DNA of 64,000 bases from Phytopythium helicoides (GCA_024867545.1 JANFNE010000090.1:1-64000), one strand, 5' to 3'; shown: positions 1-9,761, counted from the stretch's first letter. The notes: a model not told the origin generated them from the sequence alone. A program made the numbers and translations.

Positions 1-57
1 TCATAAAAATTAAATTTTTGATAATTTTATCTTAAACAATATATTTTATTATTTTTT

Positions 58-2052
58 TTATTTTAAAATAATTAAAATAAAAAAGAATAATAAAATAGTT
101 ACAAAATTAAAATAAAATAATATAGAAAAAAATACTACATTAATTAAAAAAATAGTACTAATTAAAATCAATAAAGAATAATGATAAATATAACCTGTTT
201 GAATTAATATTACTTTTTGACTTAAAAAAGAAAAAAAAGCAACTAAACCATAAGGACCACACATCTCAATTAAACCTTTATCAATCATTTTATAAGTATA
301 ATTATACCCAATTTTTAAAATATATTGATTTACAAATTCATAATAAATTTTATCAAAATACCATTTTCTATTTAAAAAATTATAAAAATATAAACCATAT
401 TTTGAAATTTTCAATTCATATAAAAATTTAAATTTAAAAAAATATAAATAAAAAGCACTAAATAAACCACCAAAACTTAAAATAACTGGTAATAATTTAA
501 AAAAAGTAGGTAAAAATTCAGCATCAATCATCTGATTATTTACTGGATTTATATATATAGAATTATTCCAAAAATTAGAACCTAAACCTACAAACATATC
601 TTTTGATAAATAACCAATAAAAATACTACCAAAAGCTAATAAACCAAGAGGTAAACCCATTTCTAAAGGAACATCATGTGCATGTTTTATTACATTTTTA
701 TAAGCATTTGTTTCACTTAAAAAAGCAAAAAATAATAAACGTGTTGAATAAAATGCTGTAAAAAAAGCACCTATAGTACCTAACCAATAAGCAAAATGAC
801 CTGTTTCACTAAAACTAGCAAAAGCTACTTCTAATATTAAATCTTTTGAATAAAAACCTGTTAAAAAAGGAAAACCCATTAAAGATAATGAACCTATTAA
901 AAACATAACATAAGTATAAGGTAATATACGTCTTAATCCACCCATTTTTCTAATATCTTGTTCATCACCCATAGCATGAATAACGGCACCAGAACATAAA
1001 AATAATAAAGCTTTAAAATAAGCATGATTTGATAAGTGAAAAATAGCTAAAGGATAATTTGATAAACCACAAGCAAAAAACATATAACCTAATTGACTAC
1101 ATGTAGAATATGCAACTATTTTTTTAAAATCATTCTGAACTAAACCTACAGTACTTGCAAAAAAAGCCGTAGAAGCACCTATAATTGTTACTACTTTTAA
1201 AGAAAATACAGAATATTCAAAAATAGGAGAACATCTTGCAGTTAAATATACACCAGCTGTTACCATGGTAGCCGCATGTATTAATGCAGAAACAGGTGTT
1301 GGTCCTTCCATAGCATCAGGTAACCATAAATGTAAAAAAATTTGAGCAGATTTACCCATAGCACCTATGAAAATTAAAATACAAGTTACATCAATAATAC
1401 TTAAACTATAATTAAAAAATATAAAATTAAAATCTTTAACAATAGAAATAGCAGCAAATGTACTAAAATATTCAATTGTTCTTATATTATAAAAAATAGT
1501 TAAAATACCTAATAATAAAATTAAATCACTAATTCTATTAACTAACATAGCTTTTATTGCAGCTTTATTTGCTTGTAAACGTGTAAACCAAAAATTAATT
1601 AATAAAAAAGAACAAAAACCTACACCTTCCCAACCTACAAACATTTGCATAAAATTATCTCCAGTTACTAAAATTATCATAAAAAAAGTAAATAAAGATA
1701 GATATGACATAAATCTTGAAAGATGCGGATCATGTGCCATATATTGTGAAGAATATAAATGAACTAAAGTTGAAATACTTGTAACAACAATTAACATAAC
1801 CATTGTTAAACTATCAAATAAAAAGCTCCAATTACAGTTAAATAAACCACTATTTATCCAAGTAGCTAAATATATAATATATTCATATTCAAAAGTAATT
1901 GAATAATAAAAAATTATTAATGAAAAACTAAAACTTAAAAAAGTTGTTAAAGTGGTTATTACTACAGAACCTTGACGTCCTATATAAAAACCAAAAAAAC
2001 CGGCTGCTATTGAGCCTAATAAAGGTAAAAATATAATAGATAATAATAACAT
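58..2052 (-). CDS. nad5: NADH dehydrogenase subunit 5, complete copy (arm A)
   Basis: A 664-residue membrane subunit of respiratory complex I, a proton-pumping antiporter-like subunit in the inner membrane. The sequence is almost wholly hydrophobic helices. The antiporter core is clear, with the family signature HLWLPDAMEGPTPVSALIHA near residues 245-264 and lysines and histidines in the helices that follow. Length matches the family. It is the last gene of a long minus-strand cluster and follows trnP and a 64-bp palindrome. The last 1606 bases (58-1663) have no partner in arm B, because that copy is cut at the junction at 50186. Confidence 0.97.
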   Translation of the reverse strand: MLLLSIIFLPLLGSIAAGFFGFYIGRQGSVVITTLTTFLSFSFSLIIFYYSITFEYEYIIYLATWINSGLFNCNWSFLFDSLTMVMLIVVTSISTLVHLYSSQYMAHDPHLSRFMSYLSLFTFFMIILVTGDNFMQMFVGWEGVGFCSFLLINFWFTRLQANKAAIKAMLVNRISDLILLLGILTIFYNIRTIEYFSTFAAISIVKDFNFIFFNYSLSIIDVTCILIFIGAMGKSAQIFLHLWLPDAMEGPTPVSALIHAATMVTAGVYLTARCSPIFEYSVFSLKVVTIIGASTAFFASTVGLVQNDFKKIVAYSTCSQLGYMFFACGLSNYPLAIFHLSNHAYFKALLFLCSGAVIHAMGDEQDIRKMGGLRRILPYTYVMFLIGSLSLMGFPFLTGFYSKDLILEVAFASFSETGHFAYWLGTIGAFFTAFYSTRLLFFAFLSETNAYKNVIKHAHDVPLEMGLPLGLLAFGSIFIGYLSKDMFVGLGSNFWNNSIYINPVNNQMIDAEFLPTFFKLLPVILSFGGLFSAFYLYFFKFKFLYELKISKYGLYFYNFLNRKWYFDKIYYEFVNQYILKIGYNYTYKMIDKGLIEMCGPYGLVAFFSFLSQKVILIQTGYIYHYSLLILISTIFLINVVFFSILFYFNFVTILLFFFILIILK

Positions 2053-2128
2053 AGTATAATAAGGATTACATAAAAATAAATATTTTTTTATTTATTTTTA
2101 TTTCTATAATAATATAATTTTATAAAGA

Positions 2129-2192
2129 TATTATTATTATAAAAAATATAATTACATATTAATATGTAATTATATTTTTTATAATAATAATA
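2129..2192. repeat. 64-bp perfect palindrome between trnP and nad5 (arm A)
   Basis: Two 32-base arms (2129-2160 and 2161-2192) are perfect reverse complements with no spacer, made almost wholly of A and T. It begins four bases from trnP. In RNA it would form a long hairpin and could mark processing between trnP and nad5, or it could be cruciform DNA. Function is inference. Confidence 0.85.
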
Positions 2193-2195
2193 ATT

Positions 2196-2271
2196 TCGGA
2201 AGAAAAGGATTCGAACCTTTGATCTTCTGTTCCCAAAACAGATGCATTAAACCATACTATGCTACCTTCCG
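2196..2271 (-). tRNA. trnP(ugg): tRNA-Pro (UGG)
   Basis: Cloverleaf with 7-bp acceptor stem (CGGAAGG with TCTTCCG), anticodon loop TTTGGGA giving UGG, and T arm with loop TTCGAAT. First in transcription after trnM in the four-tRNA cluster downstream of rnl. Confidence 0.95.
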
Positions 2272-2282
2272 TTAAGAAAAAA

Positions 2283-2354
2283 TAATGATGGTAGGACTTG
2301 AACCTACAACTTTAGGATTATGATTCCCACGTTCCACCATTAAACTACATCATC
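2283..2354 (-). tRNA. trnM(cau): tRNA-Met (CAU)
   Basis: Cloverleaf with acceptor GATGATG paired to CATCATT and anticodon loop ATCATAA. Three G residues end the 5' side of the anticodon stem just before the last pair, which recalls initiator tRNAs. A second CAU tRNA lies at 9282-9355, so initiator, elongator and Ile roles cannot be assigned with certainty. Confidence 0.88.
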
Positions 2355-2361
2355 TTTAAAT

Positions 2362-2450
2362 AAGTCGAAGTGGGATTTGAACCCACGAGTTAATTACTTA
2401 ACTGATAGTTTAGCAAACTACTGCCTTAAACCTGACTTGGCTATTCGACC
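2362..2450 (-). tRNA. trnS(gcu): tRNA-Ser (GCU)
   Basis: Class II tRNA with a long variable arm; anticodon loop TTGCTAA gives GCU for AGY codons. The variable arm is one T longer than the arm B copy at 49401. Confidence 0.93.
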
Positions 2451-2468
2451 TAAAATATATAATAATAA

Positions 2469-2540
2469 CTTCTTTGATAGGATTTGAACCTACAACCTAA
2501 TGGTTAACAGCCATTTGCTCTACCATTGAGCTACAAAGAA
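2469..2540 (-). tRNA. trnN(guu): tRNA-Asn (GUU)
   Basis: Acceptor TTCTTTG with CAAAGAA, anticodon loop CTGTTAA giving GUU, T loop TTCAAAT. Lies about 20 bases past the 3' end of rnl. Confidence 0.95.
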
Positions 2541-2560
2541 ATAAAAAATATATTTAAATA

Positions 2561-2858
2561 AAAATTTGAAACTTTTAGTATTTTTTAGCTACATACTTTA
2601 CAGTATTTACACTTAAAACCTATCAATGTAATAGTCTTTTACAGTTTTCATTTGAAAAATTTTTAAGAATGGTTTCTTACTTAGATGCTTTCAGTAATTA
2701 TCCAAAATAAATTTAGCTACTCGGCGATGCTTATAAAACAACCGATACACCAGAGATTTACCCTTCTCGGTCCTCTCGTACTAGAGTTAGATTCTTTCAT
2801 TTTTCATAATATCTATAGAAGATAGGAACCAAACTGTCTCACGACGTTCTAAACCCAA

Positions 2859-2898
<40 letters not shown>

Positions 2899-2976
2899 AA
2901 CCTTCTCCAGCTCCAGGATGTGATGAGTCGACATCGAGGTGCCAAACGACTCCGTCGATAGGAGCTCTTAGGAGTC

Positions 2977-3019
<43 letters not shown>

Positions 3020-3457
3020 AATCTTTCCACAAAGAATTATCGGATCACTATGACCGACTTTCGTCCCTGTTTGATATGTCTATCTTACAGTCAAGCAAGC
3101 TTTTACCATTACGCTCTACAATTGATACTAAAATCCAATTTGAGCTTACCTTTGTACACCTCCGTTACTCTTTAGGAGGTGACCGCCCCAGTCAAACTAC
3201 CAACCATACAATGTCTATTTTTAAAAAATATTAGTTATTTATTTTAATAAGAGTGGTATTTCAAGATTATCTAAGCAATTCACTAGCGTGAAGGCCTCAA
3301 AGATTACCACTTATGCTACACATATTAGATAAAATAACAATATAAAGATGTAGTAAAGGTTCACGGGGTCTTTCCGTCTAACTATAGAGAATCCGCATCT
3401 TCACGGATATTTCAAATTCACTGAGTCTATATTGGAGACAGCGGGGATGTCGTTACA

Positions 3458-3514
<57 letters not shown>

Positions 3515-3572
3515 GAGTTACGGCCGCCGTTTACTGGGACTTCCATTCAATGCTAAAACATCTCCTATTAAT

Positions 3573-3610
<38 letters not shown>

Positions 3611-4154
3611 GTTACCATTTAGCAGAGTCCTAAGTTTTTATTAAACAGTCGCAACCCCCTATTTTGTGACACCTAATAATTAAATTAGGTACTTTTTATC
3701 CCGAAGTTACAAAGTCATTTTGCCGAGTTCCTTCAATATAGTTCTCTCATTCACCTTAGTCTACTCGACCTATCTACCTGTGTTGGTTTAGGGTACGGTT
3801 TATTTTTAAAAAAAGCTATTTCCTGAAAAATAAAAATTTTTGTCACTTTTTTAAAAAAATTTAATTTAAAAATTATCCCATCAAAATTTGCTTTCGTCAA
3901 ATCTTTCTTAGGGGCCGTTTCACTTTATGAAATACATTTTAACATAAAAACCCTTAGATTTACGGTGATAATGATTCTTATTCATTATTTTTTGTTACTA
4001 ATGCCAGCATTTTCTTTTCTGATATCTTCAATATATTTTACAACATATCTTTTTTAACATACAGAATGTTCCGCTACCGTTTTATTTTTAAAATAAAACT
4101 TGCCGCTTCGGTAAATTTCTTAAGTCTCGATACATTTTAGGCGCAAAAAAACTA

Positions 4155-4187
<33 letters not shown>

Positions 4188-5202
4188 GGCTGCTTCCAAG
4201 CCTACCTACTGATTGTATTCATTTTTTAACTTCCTTTTTCACTTAGAATATTATTTAGAGACCTTAGCGATCAATCTGGGCTGTTTCCCTCTTGACAATA
4301 GACCTTAGCGCCTAATGTCTGTCTGTTCAAATTACTTTTTTTCGTATTCGGAGTTTCTAAGAGTTCAGTAAGTTTTTACACCCCCTAGCTCAATGAGTGC
4401 TCTACCCCAAAAAAAGATTTTAAACGCTCTACTTCAATAGATTTCGCGGAAAACCAGCTATCTCCGAGTTTGATTAGCCTTTCACTCCTAACCACAAATC
4501 ATCTCCATATTTTGCCACATATGTGAGTTCGATCCTCCAAACAGTTTTACCTATTTTTCAATCTGTTCATGGTTAGATCACTCGGTTTCGGGTCTTATTT
4601 TTATAACTATATAAAGCTTTTTAAAACTTGAATTATCTACGCCTACTTTATAAAATTAAGCTTGCTATAAAAATAAACTTGCTGGCCCATTATGCAAAAG
4701 GTACACTGTCACTTTAAAAAGTTCCAATTGATTGTTAACATTAAGTTTCAGAATTATTTCAAACTCAAAAGTTCTTTTTCACCTTTCCTTTACAGTACTT
4801 GTTCACTATCGATCATTAATTCTTACTAGGTTTTGAGGGTGGTTCCCCAATATTCAAAAAAGATTACACATACCTCTTTTTACTAATATAAAAATTATAA
4901 TTATTCTACAGGACTTTAACCTTCTTAAGTAAATTTTTTAAAATTTTTCAAATAATTTTTTTAATTTTTATAAACCTAAATCCATTTTCACTCGTCATTA
5001 CTCACGGAGTCTCGTTTGATTTTTTTAACAGTTACTTAGATATTTCAATTCACTGCTTTTAAAATTTTCACAAAGAAAAAGTTTACTTTAGGAAATTTAT
5101 ATTTCAAAATATTTTTAATATTAAATATAACTTTTCGCATTTTTTACGTCCTAAAATTTAGAATTAATGCCAAGGCATCCACTTAATGCTTTTATTATTT
5201 TA
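2561..5202 (-). rRNA. rnl: Large subunit ribosomal RNA (arm A)
   Basis: Bacterial-like 23S rRNA. Read on the minus strand it starts with the conserved GGATGCCTTGGCA block, contains the highly conserved domain V peptidyl transferase stretches (for example AGCTGGGTTTAGAACGTCG-type sequence near 2850), the GTAACGGAGG region and the sarcin-ricin-like AGTACGAGAGGACC near the 3' end. No intron interrupts it. Ends are estimated from similarity to the E. coli molecule and may be off by 10-20 bases. Compared with arm B there is one extra A in a run near 4409-4415. Confidence 0.95.
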
Positions 5203-5232
5203 CATCTTAAACCATTTAATTTTTTTAAATTT

Positions 5233-5562
5233 TTATTTTTTTTTTAAATATTCATTTATTAATTTTAAATTTAAAGTAAAAGGATATAAAATATCATTAT
5301 ATGATGGTTTTTTAAAAAAAACACCTTTTTTTGATTTTAAATTTATATATAAATAATTAGTTAATTTAGGTTTTTCTTTTTTTTTTTTTACTTTATTATA
5401 ATTAATTAACTTTACATATAAATTATTATTAAATTTATTACTTTTTGAATATTGCTGAAATTTTTTATGATTTTTTTTAAATCGATTATTATTTTTTTTT
5501 AAATATAAATTATTATTATTATTAAATTTATTTTTAAAATTATTTTTTTTTTTTTCTACCAT
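5233..5562 (-). CDS. orf109, unidentified basic protein
   Basis: A 109-residue ORF between rps4 and rnl. The first 70 residues are Lys/Asn-rich and low in complexity. The C-terminal 30 look conserved, with a motif like PSYNDILYPFTLNLKLINEY. The position inside the ribosomal protein cluster, 5 bases after rps4, and the strong positive charge suggest a fast-evolving ribosomal protein. I do not recognise the family; it may match one of the unassigned oomycete ymf reading frames. The arm B copy has lost one A in a run and is frameshifted just before the conserved tail. Confidence 0.6.
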   Translation of the reverse strand: MVEKKKNNFKNKFNNNNNLYLKKNNNRFKKNHKKFQQYSKSNKFNNNLYVKLINYNKVKKKKEKPKLTNYLYINLKSKKGVFFKKPSYNDILYPFTLNLKLINEYLKKK

Positions 5563-5567
5563 TATTT

Positions 5568-6023
5568 TTATTTACTAATAACATCACCTTTTTTTAATAA
5601 AAAATTAGGTTTACTTACAATTTTATTATTTACTTTAATTTTTTTATGATTAATTAATTGTTTTGCTTGAAAAATAGTTTTAGCTAATCTTAATCTAACC
5701 ACATTTATATCTAAACGACTTTCTAATAAAAGTACAAACTCTTTAAAAGTATTTATTTTATTATTTTTTTTTTTTAAAAATTTAAATAAATTTTTTAATT
5801 GATATTCAGGTATACAACCATAAAAATTTTTAAATTGTTGTTTTTCAAATAATCTTTTTTGAAAAAATTTATTTCTTTTTTCAGGTTTAATTTCTTTTCT
5901 ATATTTTAATCTTTTTTTAAATAAATTCCATTTTTTTTTATTTAATTTTGATATTTTTAAATTTGCATGTTTGTTTTCATTATTTTGAAAACATATTTTA
6001 TTTCTAGGTCTTAATTTATTCAT
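5568..6023 (-). CDS. rps4: Ribosomal protein S4
   Basis: Small-subunit assembly protein of 151 residues. The S4 RNA-binding domain is clear in the C-terminal half: ESRLDINVVRLRLAKTIFQA near residue 105, then QLINHKKIKVNN and a closing KKGDVISK. The N-terminal part (LRPRNKICFQNNENKHANL) is shorter than in bacteria (about 205 residues), as in other mitochondrial copies. Twelve bases downstream of rps2. Confidence 0.92.
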   Translation of the reverse strand: MNKLRPRNKICFQNNENKHANLKISKLNKKKWNLFKKRLKYRKEIKPEKRNKFFQKRLFEKQQFKNFYGCIPEYQLKNLFKFLKKKNNKINTFKEFVLLLESRLDINVVRLRLAKTIFQAKQLINHKKIKVNNKIVSKPNFLLKKGDVISK

Positions 6024-6035
6024 ATAATTTATTTA

Positions 6036-6632
6036 TTAAAATAATTTACGTAATAAATACATTAAAGTATATAATGATTTAATATTTTTAGTATTAGTAA
6101 CTATTGGATAATTTATATCTTTTATATCTTGATTAGTATTTATAATAGATATTGTAGGAATTTTTAAAACTGATAATTCTTTATTTAAAAAATCATCATT
6201 AATTGAACTTTTAATTATTAATATTAATTTTATTTCCTCTTTTTTAAATAAAAAATTTATTTTTTCATTTAAATCATTATTAATTATTTTATTAGTAATT
6301 AAACCATTTACCCATTCTTGATTAAAAAATATAATATTTTCATTTTTTTTTATATATTTTTTATTAATTAAAAAACTAATATCATTTGAATTACCAATTA
6401 TTAAAATTTTTTCTTTATTTTTTAATATATTTTGTATTAATTTAAAAACACGTTTTAAAAAAAAAGAAACATCTTTTAAATTAATAATTGTATAATTATG
6501 TCTTACACCATATATAAAAGGTAATACATTTTTATTAGTATTTTTTAATGATTCACCATATATATTTTTTGATTTAAATAATAAATTTAATAAAATATTA
6601 TTATTATTATTTTTTTTTTTTTTATTAACCAT
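6036..6632 (-). CDS. rps2: Ribosomal protein S2
   Basis: A 198-residue small-subunit protein. Typical S2 blocks are visible: IYGVRHNYTIINL near residue 40, EKILIIGNSNDI near 75, QEWVNGLITN near 105 and the late IPTISIINTNQDIKDINYPI near 155, where bacterial S2 has its Asp-plus-Pro-rich ISIVDTN-type loop. The start follows the end of rpl6 by 5 bases. Confidence 0.92.
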   Translation of the reverse strand: MVNKKKKNNNNNILLNLLFKSKNIYGESLKNTNKNVLPFIYGVRHNYTIINLKDVSFFLKRVFKLIQNILKNKEKILIIGNSNDISFLINKKYIKKNENIIFFNQEWVNGLITNKIINNDLNEKINFLFKKEEIKLILIIKSSINDDFLNKELSVLKIPTISIINTNQDIKDINYPIVTNTKNIKSLYTLMYLLRKLF

Positions 6633-6637
6633 ATTAA

Positions 6638-7243
6638 TTATTTTTTACTTTTTTTTCCTTCTTTTTTAAATATTTTTTCATTTTTTAATAATAAACCTTT
6701 TCCTTTATAAGGTTCAGGTTTTTTATAACTTTTAATATAATTTACAAATTGAGTTAAATATATATAATCATTACTATTAAAAATTAAATTATTAGCTTGA
6801 TTAATAACTTTTATATTTGATGGAATAATTACATTAATATTATGACTAAAACCTACTTTTAATATTAAATTATTATTTTCAATTGAAGCTTTATAACCTA
6901 TTCCTTTTAAAATTAAATTTAATTTAAATCCTTGAGAAATTCCTTTAAATTTTATTTTTATTAATTTATTATATAAATTTAAAATACTTTTTTTATTTTT
7001 TTTTGAATTAAAATTTAATATTAGTTTATTTTTTTTTAAAAAAAAATTAATCTCATTTATATATTTTAATGATAATAACCCTAATAAACCTTTAAAATAT
7101 ATTGTTTTATTTTTAATAATAATTTTTATATTTGATGGAATTTTAAAAGTTTTATCTATAAAAAATATATCTATATCTCCTAAAACACTTTTAAAAAAAA
7201 TTTTATTTTTTTTTTGATTTTCTTTTTTTAATAATTTAATCAT
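6638..7243 (-). CDS. rpl6: Ribosomal protein L6
   Basis: A 201-residue large-subunit protein with the two-repeat fold. The C-terminal signature KPEPYKGKGL (near residue 175) is diagnostic, and GIGYKASIENNNLILKVGFS (near 115) is the second-repeat core. Lys/Asn-rich insertions fit the AT pressure. It sits between rps8 and rps2, as rpl6 follows rps8 in the bacterial spc operon. Confidence 0.94.
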   Translation of the reverse strand: MIKLLKKENQKKNKIFFKSVLGDIDIFFIDKTFKIPSNIKIIIKNKTIYFKGLLGLLSLKYINEINFFLKKNKLILNFNSKKNKKSILNLYNKLIKIKFKGISQGFKLNLILKGIGYKASIENNNLILKVGFSHNINVIIPSNIKVINQANNLIFNSNDYIYLTQFVNYIKSYKKPEPYKGKGLLLKNEKIFKKEGKKSKK

Positions 7244-7252
7244 ATTTGTTAC

Positions 7253-7633
7253 CTAAAAGATTTTACAAATTAATTCGCCACCAACATTTAATTTTTTAGC
7301 TTGTAAATCTGTTAAAATACCTATAGAAGTAGATATTATATAAAAACCTTTTTTTTTTATATATAAATCTTTATTTTTTATATATAAGCGTTTACCAGGT
7401 TTAGATAAACGTGTTATTTCACTTATGACAGCTTTATTTTTTTTATATTTTAAATAAATATCTAACTGATTATTTGAATTTATTTTATAACTTTTTATAA
7501 AACCTTCTTTAACTAAAATATTTAAAATATTTATACTTTGTTTTGAATATTGTTGTGTTATTTTCGATTTTTTTGATAAATAACCGTTTTTAATTTTTGA
7601 AAATAAATTTGAAAGAGTATCTGTAATAATCAT
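7253..7633 (-). CDS. rps8: Ribosomal protein S8
   Basis: A 126-residue small-subunit protein that binds the central domain of SSU rRNA. It starts with TDTLSNLFSKIKNGYLSKK, and its C-terminal core STSIGILTDLQAKKLNVGGE is the S8 signature (bacterial S(T/S)S.G..(T/S)...A...GVGGE). Preceded by rps14, as in the spc operon. Confidence 0.94.
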   Translation of the reverse strand: MIITDTLSNLFSKIKNGYLSKKSKITQQYSKQSINILNILVKEGFIKSYKINSNNQLDIYLKYKKNKAVISEITRLSKPGKRLYIKNKDLYIKKKGFYIISTSIGILTDLQAKKLNVGGELICKIF

Positions 7634-7647
7634 ATATTTATATTAAA

Positions 7648-7947
7648 TTACCAACTATATTTTGAAACACCTGGTAAGAATCCTTCAGATGCTAATTTAC
7701 GTAATTGTATTCTAGACATTTTAAATAAACGATAAATACTTCGAGTACGTCCTGTTAATACACATAAATTTTTTATACGAGTAATTGATGAATTTTGATT
7801 AAAAAAAAACCATTTTTGTTGAATTTTATATCTTAAATTTTTTTGAATATTTAAATTTTTCGAAATAATTTTTAAAACTAGTCTTTTTTTTTCTAAATTT
7901 TTAAATAAATAACGTTGTTTTATATTTTTTTTTATTTTTTTTTGCAT
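7648..7947 (-). CDS. rps14: Ribosomal protein S14
   Basis: A 99-residue small-subunit protein. The C-terminal block CVLTGRTRSIYRLFKMSR followed by LRKLASEGFLPGVSKYSW is the S14 signature and the length fits. It lacks the paired zinc cysteines of the short bacterial form, as in other mitochondrial copies. Confidence 0.95.
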   Translation of the reverse strand: MQKKIKKNIKQRYLFKNLEKKRLVLKIISKNLNIQKNLRYKIQQKWFFFNQNSSITRIKNLCVLTGRTRSIYRLFKMSRIQLRKLASEGFLPGVSKYSW

Positions 7948-7974
7948 AAAATTATTTTAATATAATTTATAAAG

Positions 7975-8047
7975 TGGAGATAATCGGATTCGAACCGATA
8001 ACCTTATATTTGCAAAACATACTTTCTACCAATTGAAATATATCCCC
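7975..8047 (-). tRNA. trnA(ugc): tRNA-Ala (UGC)
   Basis: Acceptor GGGGATA with TATCTCC, including the G3-U70 wobble that is the Ala identity element; anticodon loop TTTGCAA gives UGC. Confidence 0.94.
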
Positions 8048-8050
8048 TTA

Positions 8051-8123
8051 TAAGTGTATTGGGATTCGAACCCAAGACCATCGGATTAAAAGTCCGGTGC
8101 TCTACCAGCTGAGCTATACACTT
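8051..8123 (-). tRNA. trnK(uuu): tRNA-Lys (UUU)
   Basis: Acceptor AAGTGTA with TACACTT, anticodon loop CTTTTAA giving UUU, T loop TTCGAAT. Confidence 0.95.
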
Positions 8124-8133
8124 ATTAAAAAAA

Positions 8134-8523
8134 TTATATATTTATAAATACTTTTTTAAATAATAAAAATTTTTGATTTAAAAAAACATTAATTTTTTCT
8201 TTTAAAATATTATTTAATAAAGGTTTTTCTTTAATTTTAATATTTTGATTATTTTGATAAATAGATAATTTTTTAGTTATAAATAATTCAAAATTAGAAC
8301 AAAAAGTTTTATAAGAATTATTAACAAAAAAAATAATATTATTTTTTTCAAAATTAATTTGATTTTTTTTTTTATTATCGAATATTATTTTTTTTTTTCT
8401 AAATTTTATATTATAACAAATTTTTGGTAAAAAAAAATAAGTAATAAAAAAATAAAAATTTAAAAATAAAAAAAGAAACCATGAAACTTGATTAAAAAAT
8501 GAAAATTGATCAAATTGTGGCAT
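8134..8523 (-). CDS. atp8: ATP synthase subunit 8 (ymf19)
   Basis: A 129-residue subunit of the membrane sector of ATP synthase. The N-terminus MPQFDQFSFFNQVSWFLFLF matches the MPQLD..t...q..w family start, followed by one membrane helix (residues about 15-35) and a basic, Lys/Asn-rich tail. It starts 2 bases after orf242 ends, so the two probably share a transcript. Confidence 0.92.
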   Translation of the reverse strand: MPQFDQFSFFNQVSWFLFLFLNFYFFITYFFLPKICYNIKFRKKKIIFDNKKKNQINFEKNNIIFFVNNSYKTFCSNFELFITKKLSIYQNNQNIKIKEKPLLNNILKEKINVFLNQKFLLFKKVFINI

Positions 8524-8525
8524 AT

Positions 8526-9254
8526 TTATTTTTTTTTTTGTTTTATTTCATATACATTTAATTTTCTAGAAAGAGCACTTTTTTTATTTTTTTTTTTTTG
8601 TTTTTGATTTTTAATAATATCTTGTATATAAGAAATTCTAGAAAGTATTTTTTTTTGTTTAAATTTAGAATTTAAAATTATATTTATTTTAAAATTTATA
8701 TATCTTAATTTATAACTATTTATTAATTGTTTTGGTTTTATTTTTTTAGAAATATAAAATTTTTTTTTATTTTTAAATTTAAAATTTTTATTTAATTTAT
8801 TTAAATAAAAAGTTTTTTTATTATTTATTAAACTATTTAAATTAATAGGATTCATTGAAAAAATAATACCTAAAATTAAAATTAAAACTTTTTTATTATT
8901 TCCACCAGTTATTCGTCCTTTTATTTTATTATTATTTTTTAATAAAGTATTTTTTAAAATTATCTTATTAAAATTATAAATTATATCATAATTTAAATTA
9001 AAATTAAATAAAATTTGATTTTCGTATTTATTTTGAATAGTATAAATATTTTTAAAATTTAAAACAGTATGAGGCAAATAAACGTTTTCATAATTATTTA
9101 ATTCTAAAATATTTGAATCTAAATTTTTAAATAAAATTTGGTTTTCAAATAATATTTTTTTTGAATTTAATTGATTTGTTTTTAAATAATTATTTTTTAA
9201 AAATTGTTGATAATTTAATAATTTATTAATTTTTTGTTTTTTTAATTTTTGCAT
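8526..9254 (-). CDS. orf242, unidentified basic protein, possibly S1-like
   Basis: A 242-residue Lys/Asn-rich protein encoded between trn(cau) and atp8. A better-conserved island lies near residues 110-135 (KIKGRITGGNNKKVLILILG), which recalls the KGRV...GG..V.. opening of an S1 RNA-binding motif, as in mitochondrial Rps1. The rest is low in complexity. Oomycete mtDNAs carry unassigned frames (the ymf98-101 group) and this may be one of them. Basic charge and a ribosomal neighbourhood support a ribosomal role; the identity is inference. Confidence 0.55.
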   Translation of the reverse strand: MQKLKKQKINKLLNYQQFLKNNYLKTNQLNSKKILFENQILFKNLDSNILELNNYENVYLPHTVLNFKNIYTIQNKYENQILFNFNLNYDIIYNFNKIILKNTLLKNNNKIKGRITGGNNKKVLILILGIIFSMNPINLNSLINNKKTFYLNKLNKNFKFKNKKKFYISKKIKPKQLINSYKLRYINFKINIILNSKFKQKKILSRISYIQDIIKNQKQKKKNKKSALSRKLNVYEIKQKKK

Positions 9255-9281
9255 TTAAATAATAAGTTATTATTAAATATA

Positions 9282-9355
9282 TAGGCCTAGTAGGACTTGA
9301 ACCTACAACTACACCGTTATGAGCGGTATGCTCTAACCAATTAAACTATAAGCCT
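9282..9355 (-). tRNA. tRNA with CAU anticodon (Met or Ile)
   Basis: Acceptor AGGCTTA with TAGGCCT, anticodon loop CTCATAA. ATA codons are very frequent here, so a lysidine-modified tRNA-Ile(CAU) must exist and this is one candidate; elongator Met is the other. Confidence 0.9.
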
Positions 9356-9356
9356 T

Positions 9357-9761
9357 TTATTTATAAATAAATTTTGTTTTAACAGGTAATTTATTAGAAC
9401 CCGCTTTTAATACTTTTTTAGCATTTTCTAATGAAATACCACTAATTTCATATAAAATTTGTCCTTTTTTTACTTTAGCAACCCAAAAAGAAACAGCACC
9501 TTTTCCTTTACCCATACGGTTTTCTGTTGGTTTTGAAGTAACAGGAATATCTGGAAAAACACGTATCCATAAAAATCCTAATCGTTTCATTTTTCTAACA
9601 ATAATTCGTCTTGTTGCTTCTATTTGTCTAGCAGTTAATCTAGCTTCTTCTAAAACTTTAATAGCATATTTACCAAAAACTATTTGATTACCTTTTGTTG
9701 TTTTACCTACAAGTTTACCTTTAAATTGTTTTTTATATTTTGTTTTTTTAGGAAATAACAT
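9357..9761 (-). CDS. rpl16: Ribosomal protein L16
   Basis: A 134-residue large-subunit protein near the peptidyl transferase centre. Strong match along its length: LTARQIEATRRIIVRKMKR near residue 42, WIRVFPDIPVTSKPTENRMG near 65 and GKGAVSFWVAKVKKGQILYE near 85. It follows rps3 by 4 bases, as in the bacterial S10 operon. Confidence 0.97.
   Translation of the reverse strand: MLFPKKTKYKKQFKGKLVGKTTKGNQIVFGKYAIKVLEEARLTARQIEATRRIIVRKMKRLGFLWIRVFPDIPVTSKPTENRMGKGKGAVSFWVAKVKKGQILYEISGISLENAKKVLKAGSNKLPVKTKFIYK

Noticed and set aside
2787..3032. 81-residue minus-strand ORF (and its copy at 48819-49064)
   Set aside because: It lies wholly inside the most conserved part of rnl; the open frame comes from rRNA sequence.
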